Assembly (NCBI RefSeq): GCF_024810105.1
Contig: NZ_JANUDX010000003.1
Coordinates: 1 to 64,000 of the forward strand
Direction: 5' to 3'
DNA: 64,000 bases
Source of the DNA: Stenotrophomonas sp. BIGb0135
GTDB lineage: Bacteria > Pseudomonadota > Gammaproteobacteria > Xanthomonadales > Xanthomonadaceae
The position numbers and the translations under genes are program-made. Numbering within the stretch: the first letter of the stretch is position 1; each line of letters begins with the position of its first letter. The notes beneath the pieces are model-generated. The model was not told where the DNA came from. It saw only the letters and a list, made by a program, of their open reading frames with translations, and searched no databases. Shown here in pieces: positions 23,677 to 32,250 of this stretch.

Positions 23677-25712
23677 TCGCTGGCCGGCTGCGCCGACCGG
23701 CCAGAGGCCAAGGCAAGCTGCCCGAGCGTCTTCCTGAGGTTGCTGGCGTCCTGCTTCGGCAGCGCCGCCATTACTCGTTGCGCCTCCTTCGGGTTCGCCA
23801 TCAGGAACGCCAGGCGCTCGTTCAACCGCTGGTTGGCGGCGCCTTCGAAATGTTCAAACAGCGGCCCAACCCACGGCAGTTTGGATGCCGCGCCGCGCAT
23901 CGCCGCCCGCTCCCCAACGCTCAGGCGCTCCATGGTCTGGCTCCCCGCCGCGGCCGACCGATTCCGCTGCGCGATCCGCTGCATGTCGTCCTGGATCGCT
24001 CGCAGAGAGGCCAGGTCATCGGCGGTGAGGATCTGATCGGCCCGAGCCTTCTTGAAGTCGGTCGCTTTCGCCGCGATGGCGTCAAGGTCGTTGGTCGCCC
24101 GAGAAACCCCTGAGGGCGTCAGGATCGGATTTCCCAGCTGATCTTGGGCGGTGCTGGACGATCGATTCAGGATCTCCCGTCCAACCTCCATCCGGTTGAT
24201 CGGCTTGGACGCCGCTCGGTAAGCGCCAAGGTACTCGGGGAAGCTGGGAGCACGATTTGCCAGCTCGGCGTCGAGGGCATCGCGGATCTGAATCAGCTCG
24301 CGGGATGCGGAGCGCGCGTAACTCTTGTCCGCACCAGCCTTGCCAGCCAGTAGATCCCCGATGTACTGGCGAACTTGGTAGAGCGAGCCGACAGACTCAT
24401 CAGCGCCACGCAGCGCCCGGCTGACATCGTTGATCGCGGATTGGACACTGGGCCGCGCCGCGTTCTGCCCCTGCATCTCGGTCACCATGCCGCGAAGGTT
24501 GCGCAGACCCTCCGAGACGGTGGCGCCTTCTGCAGGAACCTCAGGAACTGGCACCCGGCCCCCCAGCCCCATCGATGCCAGGCGCTGGTTCTCGGCAGTC
24601 GCTGCGCCCGCCGCACTGATCGCAGACTGCCGCTCTGCCTGCTGTGCAGCACGCAAGCCCTGCTCATACTGGCCGCCCTCTTGTAGGGACTGGGCCAAAC
24701 GCGTATCCACAACGCTGTCTCGCGCAGCCTCAGCGGCCGCCATGTCCGAGTCGCTGCCGGCGATCCTCTGGAGTTGGGATACCCGTGCCGCGTTGTTCCT
24801 CAGGTCGATTGGCTCGAATGCGCCGCGGTCGCGCGCGCGCATGACGTTCTCAAGCGCCATCAGGCCAGAATCGCCACTGGCCTCGCCGAGCGTGCGCTCC
24901 ACCCCGGGAACGGCAGATCCCTGAATCACCAGTTGGTTGGGGTTCGTGGCCTCGCGTGCGAGAACCTGGGCGGCCTGGCGGTCGGTCGCGGTCATCCCGG
25001 TACGCGACAGCAGGTTCCGTGCAGCACCAGCGCCCGCGCTTGCCCCGCGCACCACCCCGGCTCCGGTTCCACCAAGGACACCGCCGACCAATGCGTTCTG
25101 CGCACGGTCGCTGCTGCTGGTGGATGGCTGCAGCGATCCCATAATCAGGCCGTTCAGCGCGTTCCCGCGAATGGTGGTGGGCAGCAGTGCCGGCGCCGCC
25201 GCCGTTCCGCGCGCGAGGAACCCAGGCCCCAGCAGCTGCGCAATGGTGCCCACGACGTTGCCCGACATGCCGGCGCCGGTATCCATCAGGTCCTGATCCG
25301 TGGCCCGTCGCTCTGCTGCCGCCGCCTCAAGCGCTTCCCCCGGGGCCGTATAGGCATCCATCACACCTCGGCGGATGGCGCTGTAGGTCGGACTGCCAAT
25401 GGCTTGGTCAACGGAATCCGCAGCTCGGTTTATGAAGTCGGGGACCTTCGGAGGCGTCAGCGCCTGCGCGATGCCGTAGCCCGTATCCACCAGCGACTTG
25501 CCGAGGCCGGCGCGGAAGCGGTCCACCCCACTCATGGTGTCAGTAGCGCGCGTCCCGCCAACGATGTCGATTTCAAGCGGAGGCTGGCCGCCCTCGCCCT
25601 CGTCATCCCACACGATGGTTGCAGGATCGATCTGGCCTGTCGGCATAGAACCAACTGCCGGCTGAGCCGGGGCGGCGTCATCCCATACGATGGTGGACGG
25701 ATCAATTGCCAT
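23673..25712 (-). CDS. Ejection (internal virion) protein, large
   Basis: A 679-residue protein, helical and Ala/Arg-rich, with hydrophobic Gly/Ala stretches (residues ~165-240). It resembles podovirus DNA-ejection proteins that leave the head and form a conduit across the envelope; by position it is the counterpart of P22 gp16. Its N-terminus has a duplicated motif, DPSTIVWDDA and DPATIVWDDE (residues 4-13 and 29-38). The last 4 bp overlap the opposing 52-residue gene. Confidence 0.75.
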   Translation of the reverse strand: MAIDPSTIVWDDAAPAQPAVGSMPTGQIDPATIVWDDEGEGGQPPLEIDIVGGTRATDTMSGVDRFRAGLGKSLVDTGYGIAQALTPPKVPDFINRAADSVDQAIGSPTYSAIRRGVMDAYTAPGEALEAAAAERRATDQDLMDTGAGMSGNVVGTIAQLLGPGFLARGTAAAPALLPTTIRGNALNGLIMGSLQPSTSSSDRAQNALVGGVLGGTGAGVVRGASAGAGAARNLLSRTGMTATDRQAAQVLAREATNPNQLVIQGSAVPGVERTLGEASGDSGLMALENVMRARDRGAFEPIDLRNNAARVSQLQRIAGSDSDMAAAEAARDSVVDTRLAQSLQEGGQYEQGLRAAQQAERQSAISAAGAATAENQRLASMGLGGRVPVPEVPAEGATVSEGLRNLRGMVTEMQGQNAARPSVQSAINDVSRALRGADESVGSLYQVRQYIGDLLAGKAGADKSYARSASRELIQIRDALDAELANRAPSFPEYLGAYRAASKPINRMEVGREILNRSSSTAQDQLGNPILTPSGVSRATNDLDAIAAKATDFKKARADQILTADDLASLRAIQDDMQRIAQRNRSAAAGSQTMERLSVGERAAMRGAASKLPWVGPLFEHFEGAANQRLNERLAFLMANPKEAQRVMAALPKQDASNLRKTLGQLALASGRSAQPASD

Positions 25713-27147
25713 ATTCGATGGTCCCGTCGCTGTACTGGATCACGGGCCGGCCCTGGGAGGTGCCGCGGCGCACGATGGTGCGGCCTTGACTGTTACCGCC
25801 CTGGCCGCCGCCCTGGCCCGCTGCCTTAGCCTGCGCAATTGCCTTCTGGCTCAGTCGCTGCAGTGTCATGCCGGCGGCCCTGCGGATCTCCACCGGCAGG
25901 CTTTCGTTGGCCAGGTCGCCGGCAGCGGCCTTGTACTCGGCCACGTCCTTGTCCGACTGCGGACCCTCGAATCGCGGCACCTTCGCCGTCAGGCGCGTGG
26001 CCAGGACGCGAAGCGAGGCATTGGCCTTGGCGCCATCGGTTGCACGACCGACGAATGCCGCGCCTGCGTCCCGGATTGCACCCAAGCCGCTGCCGGTAGC
26101 GGTGTCTAGCAAGGGCAGCGCCTCCTGCAACACCGCCACGGTCTCCTGAGCATCTCGCAGTCGCGTGGCGCCGGCGGCTGCTCTCTCTCCCTGCTGCTGG
26201 ACCTCAATCTCCGCCTCTTTTTTAAGCCGAGCTGCGTTGGCTTCTGCCTCGGCGACTCGCTGTGCCGCTGCAAGCTGTGCCTCAATCTTTGCCGATTCCA
26301 CTGCGGATGCCCGATCCTCATCTCGACGGCCCACCAAAGGCGTGCCGGCCTGGCCGCCGTCACCGGCGAACGCCATCTGTGCAGGCGGCTCCTGTCCCGC
26401 AGCCAGCGACTGCCGGATCTGCTGCTGGACCTGCGGAGGGAGGCTCGGGTCGATGTAGGTCTGCTGCCCGTTGATCTGCTGGTAGCCGCCCTGCGCCGCC
26501 GGCTGCGGCTGCTGAGGCGCACCCTGGCCGCCAAGGCTGGCGTTGGTGTAGCGCCCCGTGCGCCGGTCGAAGGTGACCTGCGTCGGCGTCCCGTTGACGT
26601 CGATCGTCAGCGTCTGCTGGTTGGCGCCGGCGTCGTTTCCGCCCAGGATCTGCGTCGACCCGTCGCGCATGATCGCCACGCGCTGCCCGTTGTTGTCCAC
26701 GTAGGTGGACTGGACGCCGGACGCGCCGCCGTTGCCGCTGTACGCCTGCACCAGGGACTGCGCGGCCTGGTCGATGATCGGCGCCGTCTGGGCGTTGTAC
26801 TCGGTCGGCAGATCGGACAGCCCGTATTGGCTCAGGGTCGGAATGAAGCGCTGCCACAACTGCGGCCGGGCCTGCTCGGGTGCCGAGGTCAGCAGCTTGG
26901 CCATGTTCACCATCGTGGTGTTGCGCCGCTCGTCGCTGTTGGCGAACGCCTTCTCCTGCTGCTGTGCGGACTGCGCGTCAACGCCTGCCATCTGGCTGAG
27001 CAGTCCGTCGCGCTGGTCCGTCGGCGTGCTGTAGGCCTGCGAGGCCAGCTTGTTGAGCTGGTTGCGGTCCTGGATGCCCCGCAGCTGTTGGCCGAGGTTC
27101 AAGCCGCCCTGCAGCGAGGCGAGGAAATTCTGCTGATAGTCAGCCAT
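25702..27147 (-). CDS. Ejection / DNA transfer protein, middle (gp20-like by position)
   Basis: A 481-residue Gln/Ala-rich protein with a long helical middle (ESAKIEAQLAAAQRVAEAEA) and a Gly/Gln-rich C-terminus (GQGGGQGGNSQG). The composition and the place between gp7-like and gp16-like genes match podovirus DNA transfer proteins. Its 3' end overlaps the next gene by 11 bp. Confidence 0.7.
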   Translation of the reverse strand: MADYQQNFLASLQGGLNLGQQLRGIQDRNQLNKLASQAYSTPTDQRDGLLSQMAGVDAQSAQQQEKAFANSDERRNTTMVNMAKLLTSAPEQARPQLWQRFIPTLSQYGLSDLPTEYNAQTAPIIDQAAQSLVQAYSGNGGASGVQSTYVDNNGQRVAIMRDGSTQILGGNDAGANQQTLTIDVNGTPTQVTFDRRTGRYTNASLGGQGAPQQPQPAAQGGYQQINGQQTYIDPSLPPQVQQQIRQSLAAGQEPPAQMAFAGDGGQAGTPLVGRRDEDRASAVESAKIEAQLAAAQRVAEAEANAARLKKEAEIEVQQQGERAAAGATRLRDAQETVAVLQEALPLLDTATGSGLGAIRDAGAAFVGRATDGAKANASLRVLATRLTAKVPRFEGPQSDKDVAEYKAAAGDLANESLPVEIRRAAGMTLQRLSQKAIAQAKAAGQGGGQGGNSQGRTIVRRGTSQGRPVIQYSDGTIEYGN

Positions 27148-27150
27148 GTC

Positions 27151-27882
27151 TTAGCCCCAGCTCGACTTGCGAGCGTTGCCGCCCAGGAAATTGTCCATGT
27201 TGTTGCCGAAGCCCGTCATGCTGCCCTGGCCGCCGCCACCGCCGCCGAATCCGCTAAACATGCTGGACATGCCGCCGCCGCCACCTGCAGCCCCTGCATA
27301 GGTACTGGCCGCCGATGCCAAGGCATTGCCATAACCGGCCTGCGTCATCGGACCTGCAGCCGCGATCTGTGCGTTGGCCTGGCCCTTGATGCCCATGGCG
27401 TTGGCGAACTGGTTGCCGTAGCTCTGACCGAGCTGGCCCAGGTACTGCTGGGTGTTGGATCCGAGGTTGGTCAGCCCCATCAGCCGGTTGGTGTAGTTGC
27501 CGAGGTTCTGGCTGGCCAGTCCCGAGCTGAAGGCGATGCGGTCGGCATCAGCGCCACCCGAATACAGGCCGCCGCGCGCCGCAGCCCCCCGGTCCAGCCC
27601 CTGGATGCCCTGGTCGCGCGCATACAGGTAGTCCGGCGCGTTCTCGAAGCCGGAGTAGTCGCCGCGGTTGACGGCCTCCAGTTGGCTGAGCGCATTGGTG
27701 CCGGCGTCGGCGTAGGGCTGCGCGCCCTCCACCGCGTTGTTGTAGAGCGCCTGCTGCTGGTCCAGGGTCTGCTGCGCGGCGCTGGCTTGTGCCCGGCCTG
27801 CTTTCTTGGCGGCGGCACCCTGGCGGTTGGCCGAGTAGGCCATGCCGGCGCCGACGACTACTGCTGCGGTGATTGCGGCCAT
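27151..27882 (-). CDS. Ejection / DNA transfer protein, small (gp7-like)
   Basis: A 243-residue protein. The hydrophobic start (MAAITAAVVVGAGMAYSANR) leads into a helix and a segment DYLYARDQGIQGLDRGAAARGGLYSGG, a hallmark of podovirus DNA transfer proteins of the P22 gp7 / p32 type. It ends in a Gly-rich tail. Start at 27882 was chosen over the longer frame, which runs back through the acetyltransferase gene in another frame. Confidence 0.8.
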   Translation of the reverse strand: MAAITAAVVVGAGMAYSANRQGAAAKKAGRAQASAAQQTLDQQQALYNNAVEGAQPYADAGTNALSQLEAVNRGDYSGFENAPDYLYARDQGIQGLDRGAAARGGLYSGGADADRIAFSSGLASQNLGNYTNRLMGLTNLGSNTQQYLGQLGQSYGNQFANAMGIKGQANAQIAAAGPMTQAGYGNALASAASTYAGAAGGGGGMSSMFSGFGGGGGGQGSMTGFGNNMDNFLGGNARKSSWG

Positions 27883-27883
27883 G

Positions 27884-28333
27884 TCAGATGTCCTTGGTGT
27901 AGCTGACTTCGGAGCGGGAATAGCCCAGGCGCTCGTACAGCGCAGCGGCCTGCGGCGGGCTGTTGGGCATGTGCACCATCTGGATGCGGTCGGCACCGGC
28001 ATCGCGCAGCGGCTGCTCGATCGCCTGCAGGAGCGAGGCCGCCACATGCGAGCCGCGCGCCTTGGGGTCAACCCACCACACAACCTCGACGCCGAAGGTG
28101 GCGTGCCGGTTGAACAGGAACGGGGCCAGGAAGATTCCAACCATGCCGAGCAGCTCGCCCTCGTGCTCTGCGACCAGGAACACGTGGTTCTCGATCAGGT
28201 TCGAGGCCAGGTCGGCAACCGTCTCCTCGTCCATATCGCACCACTGGGCGTAATGCGTGGTCGGGTAGAAAGCTGCGGACATGCGGACGATCTCCGGCAC
28301 GTCGGCCAGAGTTGCTTTGCGAATGGTGGTCAT
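27884..28333 (-). CDS. Phage-encoded GNAT acetyltransferase
   Basis: A 149-residue GNAT protein: IRKATLADVPEIVRM at the N-terminus, the acetyl-CoA loop near WWVDPKARGSHVAASLLQA, and ALYERLGYSRSEVSYTKDI at the end. It is encoded within the virion operon, overlapping the oxygenase gene by 1 bp. In phages such enzymes may modify host or virion proteins; the target is unknown. Confidence 0.85.
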   Translation of the reverse strand: MTTIRKATLADVPEIVRMSAAFYPTTHYAQWCDMDEETVADLASNLIENHVFLVAEHEGELLGMVGIFLAPFLFNRHATFGVEVVWWVDPKARGSHVAASLLQAIEQPLRDAGADRIQMVHMPNSPPQAAALYERLGYSRSEVSYTKDI

Positions 28334-28881
28334 CAGCCCCTCGGGGTAAAGAAGGCCACCGCGATGAGGCGGCCGGATTCGTGGTCAGTGCCGAAGGCCT
28401 CGAACGGCCAGCGGCTGTGGAACAGCGCCGATTCGTAGATCAGCAGCCGGCCCAGCTTCATTTCGGCCAGGCCAACCTGGTCCCACTTGCTGGCGTCGTC
28501 CCAGTCGTGGCGGACCTGTTCGAACAGCTCCATGTCGCCCTGTTCGATGCGGCTGGCACCGGTGGCCTTGTGCTGCCAGAAGGCAGTGCCGCCCTCGCCC
28601 TCGCTCAGGTAGAGCACCGCGGCGTGCGTGCCCCACCCCATGTCCGAATGGATCGAGGCATTGGGCAGTTCCTGGTTGAAATTGAGCCGGTAGCCCATGC
28701 CAAGCATCTCGACCGGGCCGCACTCGGCCTCAATCGCCTCCTGCAGGCCAGGCACCGGCGTCAGGCAGACGCGCTTGTAGACCTCGCCGTCGTAGCCCTT
28801 CCAGTCCACGTATGGCGCGCACAGCGCTGCCGCCCGGAGGCCTTGAGCGTCCGGGATCGCATCATCTACAACGATCATCAA
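28333..28881 (-). CDS. 2OG-Fe(II) oxygenase-like protein (DUF6445-type)
   Basis: A 182-residue protein with the iron triad pattern His78-x-Asp80 (IHSDMGWGTHAAVLYLSEG) and distal His155 (LIYESALFHSRWP), followed by Arg171 (GRLIAVAFF), a candidate 2-oxoglutarate ligand. This fits the double-stranded beta-helix dioxygenases, close to DUF6445. It is directly linked to the acetyltransferase (1-bp overlap) and the tail-hub genes. Its substrate, whether protein, sugar or nucleotide, is unknown. Confidence 0.8.
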   Translation of the reverse strand: MMIVVDDAIPDAQGLRAAALCAPYVDWKGYDGEVYKRVCLTPVPGLQEAIEAECGPVEMLGMGYRLNFNQELPNASIHSDMGWGTHAAVLYLSEGEGGTAFWQHKATGASRIEQGDMELFEQVRHDWDDASKWDQVGLAEMKLGRLLIYESALFHSRWPFEAFGTDHESGRLIAVAFFTPRG

Positions 28882-29105
28882 TCCTCCAGAGGTTCCGCCG
28901 TAACCACAGCCCCGAGCAGGTCGCGCTTGCGCGGGGACGACACCTTGATGTCAAACACCCACTGGCGACCGACCCCCATGCGCATCAGCTTTACCCGCTG
29001 CTGGTACTGGCCGATCTGGCCAATGGAGCGGCGCTTCCAGTTGCTCCAGTTGCGGCCGCCGTCCTTGCTGTAGCGCACTTCCACGAAGTGGTCGGTGTCG
29101 GCCAT
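28878..29105 (-). CDS. Separate C-terminal domain of the tail-hub protein
   Basis: A 75-residue protein: VEVRYSKDGGRNWSNWKRRS, IGQIGQYQQRV, MRMGVGRQWVFDIKVSSP and KRDLLGA. I know this pattern as the extreme C-terminus of gp10-like packaged-DNA stabilisation proteins ('SDDGGRTWS--R-IG--GEY--R--W-RLG--R-WVFE--VSDP'). Here it is a separate gene starting 1 bp after the hub gene stop. See the hub entry for the likely splitting event. Confidence 0.7.
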   Translation of the reverse strand: MADTDHFVEVRYSKDGGRNWSNWKRRSIGQIGQYQQRVKLMRMGVGRQWVFDIKVSSPRKRDLLGAVVTAEPLED

Positions 29106-29106
29106 G

Positions 29107-31557
29107 TCACAGCGTCCAGGCGATCGCGCCGATGGAACCAGCGCTGGTGAAAGAGGGCTGCACATTGGCCAGTTGCACCGTCGTGCCAGATACCTTGAAG
29201 AGCATCACCGGGGGCGCGGCGGGCGTGGCATTGCCGATCCTGACCACCGCCATGTAGTCGCCTGACATCGCCGAATCACTCGGACTGAAGCCAGTGGCCG
29301 GAATCAGGCTCGGGTACACGACCGCCGTGCCCAGGACTCCCTCATTCACCGGATAGGCGGCGATGCGGCGGTCTGTCGGTGAGCCCAAGGTGTAGACGAA
29401 CTTGCCGTCAGCGCTGAAATGCGCGCCGCGCCCAGACAGCAGCGTGCCCGTGGAGACGACCAGCGCGCTGGCACCGGTGGTGGAGCGCACCTTCAGCGTG
29501 TTGTTGCTCCACTCGGCGAGGAACCGACCGTCCGGCGACCAGCCGAAACCCGTAGGCGACTGCGCGTTCGGCGTGCCGCCGCCGTAGATGAACGCCCCAA
29601 GCACTGAGGTCGTCTTGTTGAACTCGTAGATCCGGCAGCCGAGATTCGGAGCGGTGGCAGTCTGCGACACCACGATGCGAGAGCCGTTGGGGCTGAAGGT
29701 CACCGACTCGCAGAAGGTGCCCAGCACCGCCGTCGACTTCTCGTTCCAGACCCCAGCCTCCAGCTTGAGCACCCGGAGGGTCCCCGCGGCGGCGCCAGTG
29801 CCAGTGACCAGCGCCAGGTGCAGCCCGTCCGGGCTGAAGTGGCTGCAGCGCACCGACTGCGCGGGGACGAAGCTGATGCTGGCCGATTCCGCGAACGTGC
29901 CGGTATCGGGGTTGTATTTGCACAGGACGCCGAAGGGCGTTGCGGTGAGGCCCACGTATGCGTAGCCGGCGTTAGGCGACACAGAGAACGCGGCCTCGAT
30001 GCTGGGCACCCTGTTGGTGATTGGCGCCAAGGGCACCAGCGATTCGTAGCTCCCGGCATACAGCATCTCCGGGATTGCCAGCGCCAGCACACCCGAGCGC
30101 GACAGGATGCTGTACCTGCCCTCGGTCCAGTTGAGGTTTGCGTCGTACACCCGCACGGTGAAGTTCGACGTGCCGACAGCAGTGGGAGTGCCGGTGATCG
30201 CGCCAGCTGAGCTGAGGGCAAGGCCTGCAGGCAGCGAGCCCTCGGTGATCGAGAAGGCGTAGGGTGCCGTTCCACCGACCGCGCCGAAGCTGAAGGCGGG
30301 ATAGGCCAAGCCGACCAGCGCGGCCGGCGGGGTGCCGGTCAGCGACACAGAAGTCGGGAACGGGGTAGCCACGGTGGCCGGACCTTGGCCGGGATCGAAG
30401 ATCAGCTCGGCGAACGGGATACCGACCTGGCTCTGGTTATCCGCCAGCACCGGCGACACGCGTCGGGAGATGAACTCGTCGTCGCCCTCCAGCAGGTAGT
30501 CCCAGTCGATCTCCCACAGGCGGCCGCTCTGGAAATCACCGCCGTACCAGGTACGCCCCCACTTGACCATATGCGACAGCCGCCACCGGTCAAGCCCGAA
30601 GGACTCCCGGCGCGTCCAGAGGCGCGAGACCACGTCATAGCCCCACGTGTGCCCATCCGGGAAGGTCAGGTAGTAGACCTTGAATCCCTGGTCCTCCCAG
30701 GTGAAGGCGAAGGCTTCGGACCAGTTCTTCCCGACGAACGAGCGCGCCATCGGCCCGGTCGAGATCGGCGTGGCCGAGTAGCCATCCATCCGATACACGA
30801 TTCCGTCGTCACCCAGCCAAAACAGGGTGTTGTCCAGCTTGGCGATGCTGTGCCGGGACGCGCAACCGCGGGTGATGGTCTGCCGGCGGTTCTGGAACGT
30901 CCCGGTGTTGGCTCCGGAGTTGTAGAAGAACTCGATCGTGGTCTGGTTGAACACCACGACCTCGAACTGGCTCACGGCCAGGCCGACGATACGGTCCGGC
31001 GAAGCCTCGGACTCGTAGCGGTCAAGCGTGTTGTAGTCGGTCGCATCGGACAGGTTCGAATGGAACCAGAACCGGCCCTGCGGCTCGACGCCCAGCAGGT
31101 AGGAGTCCAGGTAGTCGGACGAAATCGACCCCGGGTAGCCCTCGTCGGTGATCTTGGCGAAGGTGCCGGCGCTGGTGTCGTAGACGTACCCCCCGCCCCC
31201 CTGCCCGTTCTCCACCAGCAACTGGTTGCCGGTCTTGAACTGGTTGTGCGTCATGGTCACCCGGCCAACGCCGGGGATCGTGCCCAGCGGGCTGATCGAG
31301 CCGTTCGGGTTGATGCGGCAAAGCGTCTGCCCGGACACCACGAACCGAGCGCCCTCGCAGTCGTGCATGCCCCGGATCGGTCCGGAACCCACCTGCTTGT
31401 ATGGCTTCAGGCCAGGCGGGGTCTTGAGGTACTTCGGCGTGCGCGTGCCCGCAATCTCGGCCATCACCGGCAGGTAGTTCACGGTGTCCTGGCACGACCA
31501 CGGCAGGGTGTCGTCGGCGTAGTAGCCGCCGATGAGGTCAACGGGGGTGGCGCTCAT
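29107..31557 (-). CDS. Tail hub (gp10-like) protein fused to an Ig-like domain and a beta-propeller
   Basis: An 816-residue protein. Residues 1-392 match podovirus packaged-DNA stabilisation/hub proteins (P22 gp10-like: DTVNYLPVMAE, LKTPPGL, 'DRIVGLAVSQFEVVVFNQTT', FWLGDDGIVYRMDGY). Residues 402-473 form a bacterial Ig-like/cadherin-type domain (SLTGTPPAALVGLAYPAFSF; LSSAGAITGTPTAVG). Residues ~495-816 show WD40-like blades (CSHFSPDGLHLALVTGTG; GWSPDGRFLAEWS; HFSADGKFVYTLGS). The normal hub C-terminus is missing and is found in the next gene. The added part is probably displayed on the virion surface. Confidence 0.8.
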   Translation of the reverse strand: MSATPVDLIGGYYADDTLPWSCQDTVNYLPVMAEIAGTRTPKYLKTPPGLKPYKQVGSGPIRGMHDCEGARFVVSGQTLCRINPNGSISPLGTIPGVGRVTMTHNQFKTGNQLLVENGQGGGGYVYDTSAGTFAKITDEGYPGSISSDYLDSYLLGVEPQGRFWFHSNLSDATDYNTLDRYESEASPDRIVGLAVSQFEVVVFNQTTIEFFYNSGANTGTFQNRRQTITRGCASRHSIAKLDNTLFWLGDDGIVYRMDGYSATPISTGPMARSFVGKNWSEAFAFTWEDQGFKVYYLTFPDGHTWGYDVVSRLWTRRESFGLDRWRLSHMVKWGRTWYGGDFQSGRLWEIDWDYLLEGDDEFISRRVSPVLADNQSQVGIPFAELIFDPGQGPATVATPFPTSVSLTGTPPAALVGLAYPAFSFGAVGGTAPYAFSITEGSLPAGLALSSAGAITGTPTAVGTSNFTVRVYDANLNWTEGRYSILSRSGVLALAIPEMLYAGSYESLVPLAPITNRVPSIEAAFSVSPNAGYAYVGLTATPFGVLCKYNPDTGTFAESASISFVPAQSVRCSHFSPDGLHLALVTGTGAAAGTLRVLKLEAGVWNEKSTAVLGTFCESVTFSPNGSRIVVSQTATAPNLGCRIYEFNKTTSVLGAFIYGGGTPNAQSPTGFGWSPDGRFLAEWSNNTLKVRSTTGASALVVSTGTLLSGRGAHFSADGKFVYTLGSPTDRRIAAYPVNEGVLGTAVVYPSLIPATGFSPSDSAMSGDYMAVVRIGNATPAAPPVMLFKVSGTTVQLANVQPSFTSAGSIGAIAWTL

Positions 31558-31970
31558 CAGCGGTAGAACCCCTCATACCAGGCGCCCCACGGCTGGCCCT
31601 GACCGGCTGGGAGATCCGGGTAGGTGACGCGCGAGTAGTCAGCAGAAGCCACCTGCGCAGCCATCGCCGCCATCCCCTCACGTGCACCTTGGATCACGTC
31701 AGGGTCCAGCGGCTTCCCGTAATTCGGACGAAGCCGCGTGGCGAGCAGGTAGGCAATACCCTGCTCGTTCTCAAAGGGGCAAGGCATCTCGTCATCAGGC
31801 GATGAAACGTTGGACCAACCGATGCTGATGCCCTCGGCTTCCATCGAGGTCATCATCAGGTTGAGAGCCCGTATCGCGTCCTGGCTATCCTCCGCCTCCG
31901 GGGCCTCTCCAGCGTCCAGCACGCGCAGCAGCAGCAGGGAATCGCGGATGACCTCGCCGACCTTGCTCAT
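31557..31970 (-). CDS. Packaged DNA stabilisation / head completion protein (P22 gp4-like)
   Basis: A 137-residue helical protein starting MSKVGEVIRDSLLLLRVLDA, with LNLMMTSMEAEG and PFENEQGIAYLLATRLRP. This is the pattern of P22 gp4-type tail accessory factors, which plug the portal after packaging and start tail assembly. The start follows the 76-residue gene stop with 1-bp overlap. Confidence 0.8.
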   Translation of the reverse strand: MSKVGEVIRDSLLLLRVLDAGEAPEAEDSQDAIRALNLMMTSMEAEGISIGWSNVSSPDDEMPCPFENEQGIAYLLATRLRPNYGKPLDPDVIQGAREGMAAMAAQVASADYSRVTYPDLPAGQGQPWGAWYEGFYR

Positions 31971-32200
31971 TACGGTGCCTTCGGCTTCGGGCCGGGCTTG
32001 CCCTTCGGCTTCGGGCCATCAGCAGCACTCGCGCCCTCATCGGGCTCCGCCGCGGCCGCCCGCGCCGGAACCTTCTTGGGCTGGCGATCATGCGCCAAGA
32101 AGCCGTCCTTCTCAGCGGTGGCTTCCTCGTCCTCGTCCTGCACGATTCGGTACTCGCCGGCCAGATCGCCGCCGAGATAGATCATCTTGGGGTAGTCCAT
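31970..32200 (-). CDS. Small phage protein with Pro/Lys tail
   Basis: A 76-residue protein: MDYPKMIYLGGDLAGEYRIV, a charged middle and a GPKPKGKPGPKPKAP tail. Such short 'MIYL-GD' proteins commonly sit between coat and head-completion genes; I do not know a function. It is first after the coat terminator. Confidence 0.6.
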   Translation of the reverse strand: MDYPKMIYLGGDLAGEYRIVQDEDEEATAEKDGFLAHDRQPKKVPARAAAAEPDEGASAADGPKPKGKPGPKPKAP

Positions 32201-32210
32201 AGGACCTCCG

Positions 32211-32242
32211 AAAAAGAGGGGCCGGCCAATCCGGCCGGCCCC
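32211..32242 (-). terminator. Intrinsic terminator after the coat gene
   Basis: GGGGCCGGCC and GGCCGGCCCC form a 10-bp stem; on the minus strand CTCTTTTT follows. It lies 9 bp after the coat stop codon and would keep coat mRNA in excess over the downstream tail genes. Confidence 0.88.
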
Positions 32243-32250
32243 GTTGGGCG

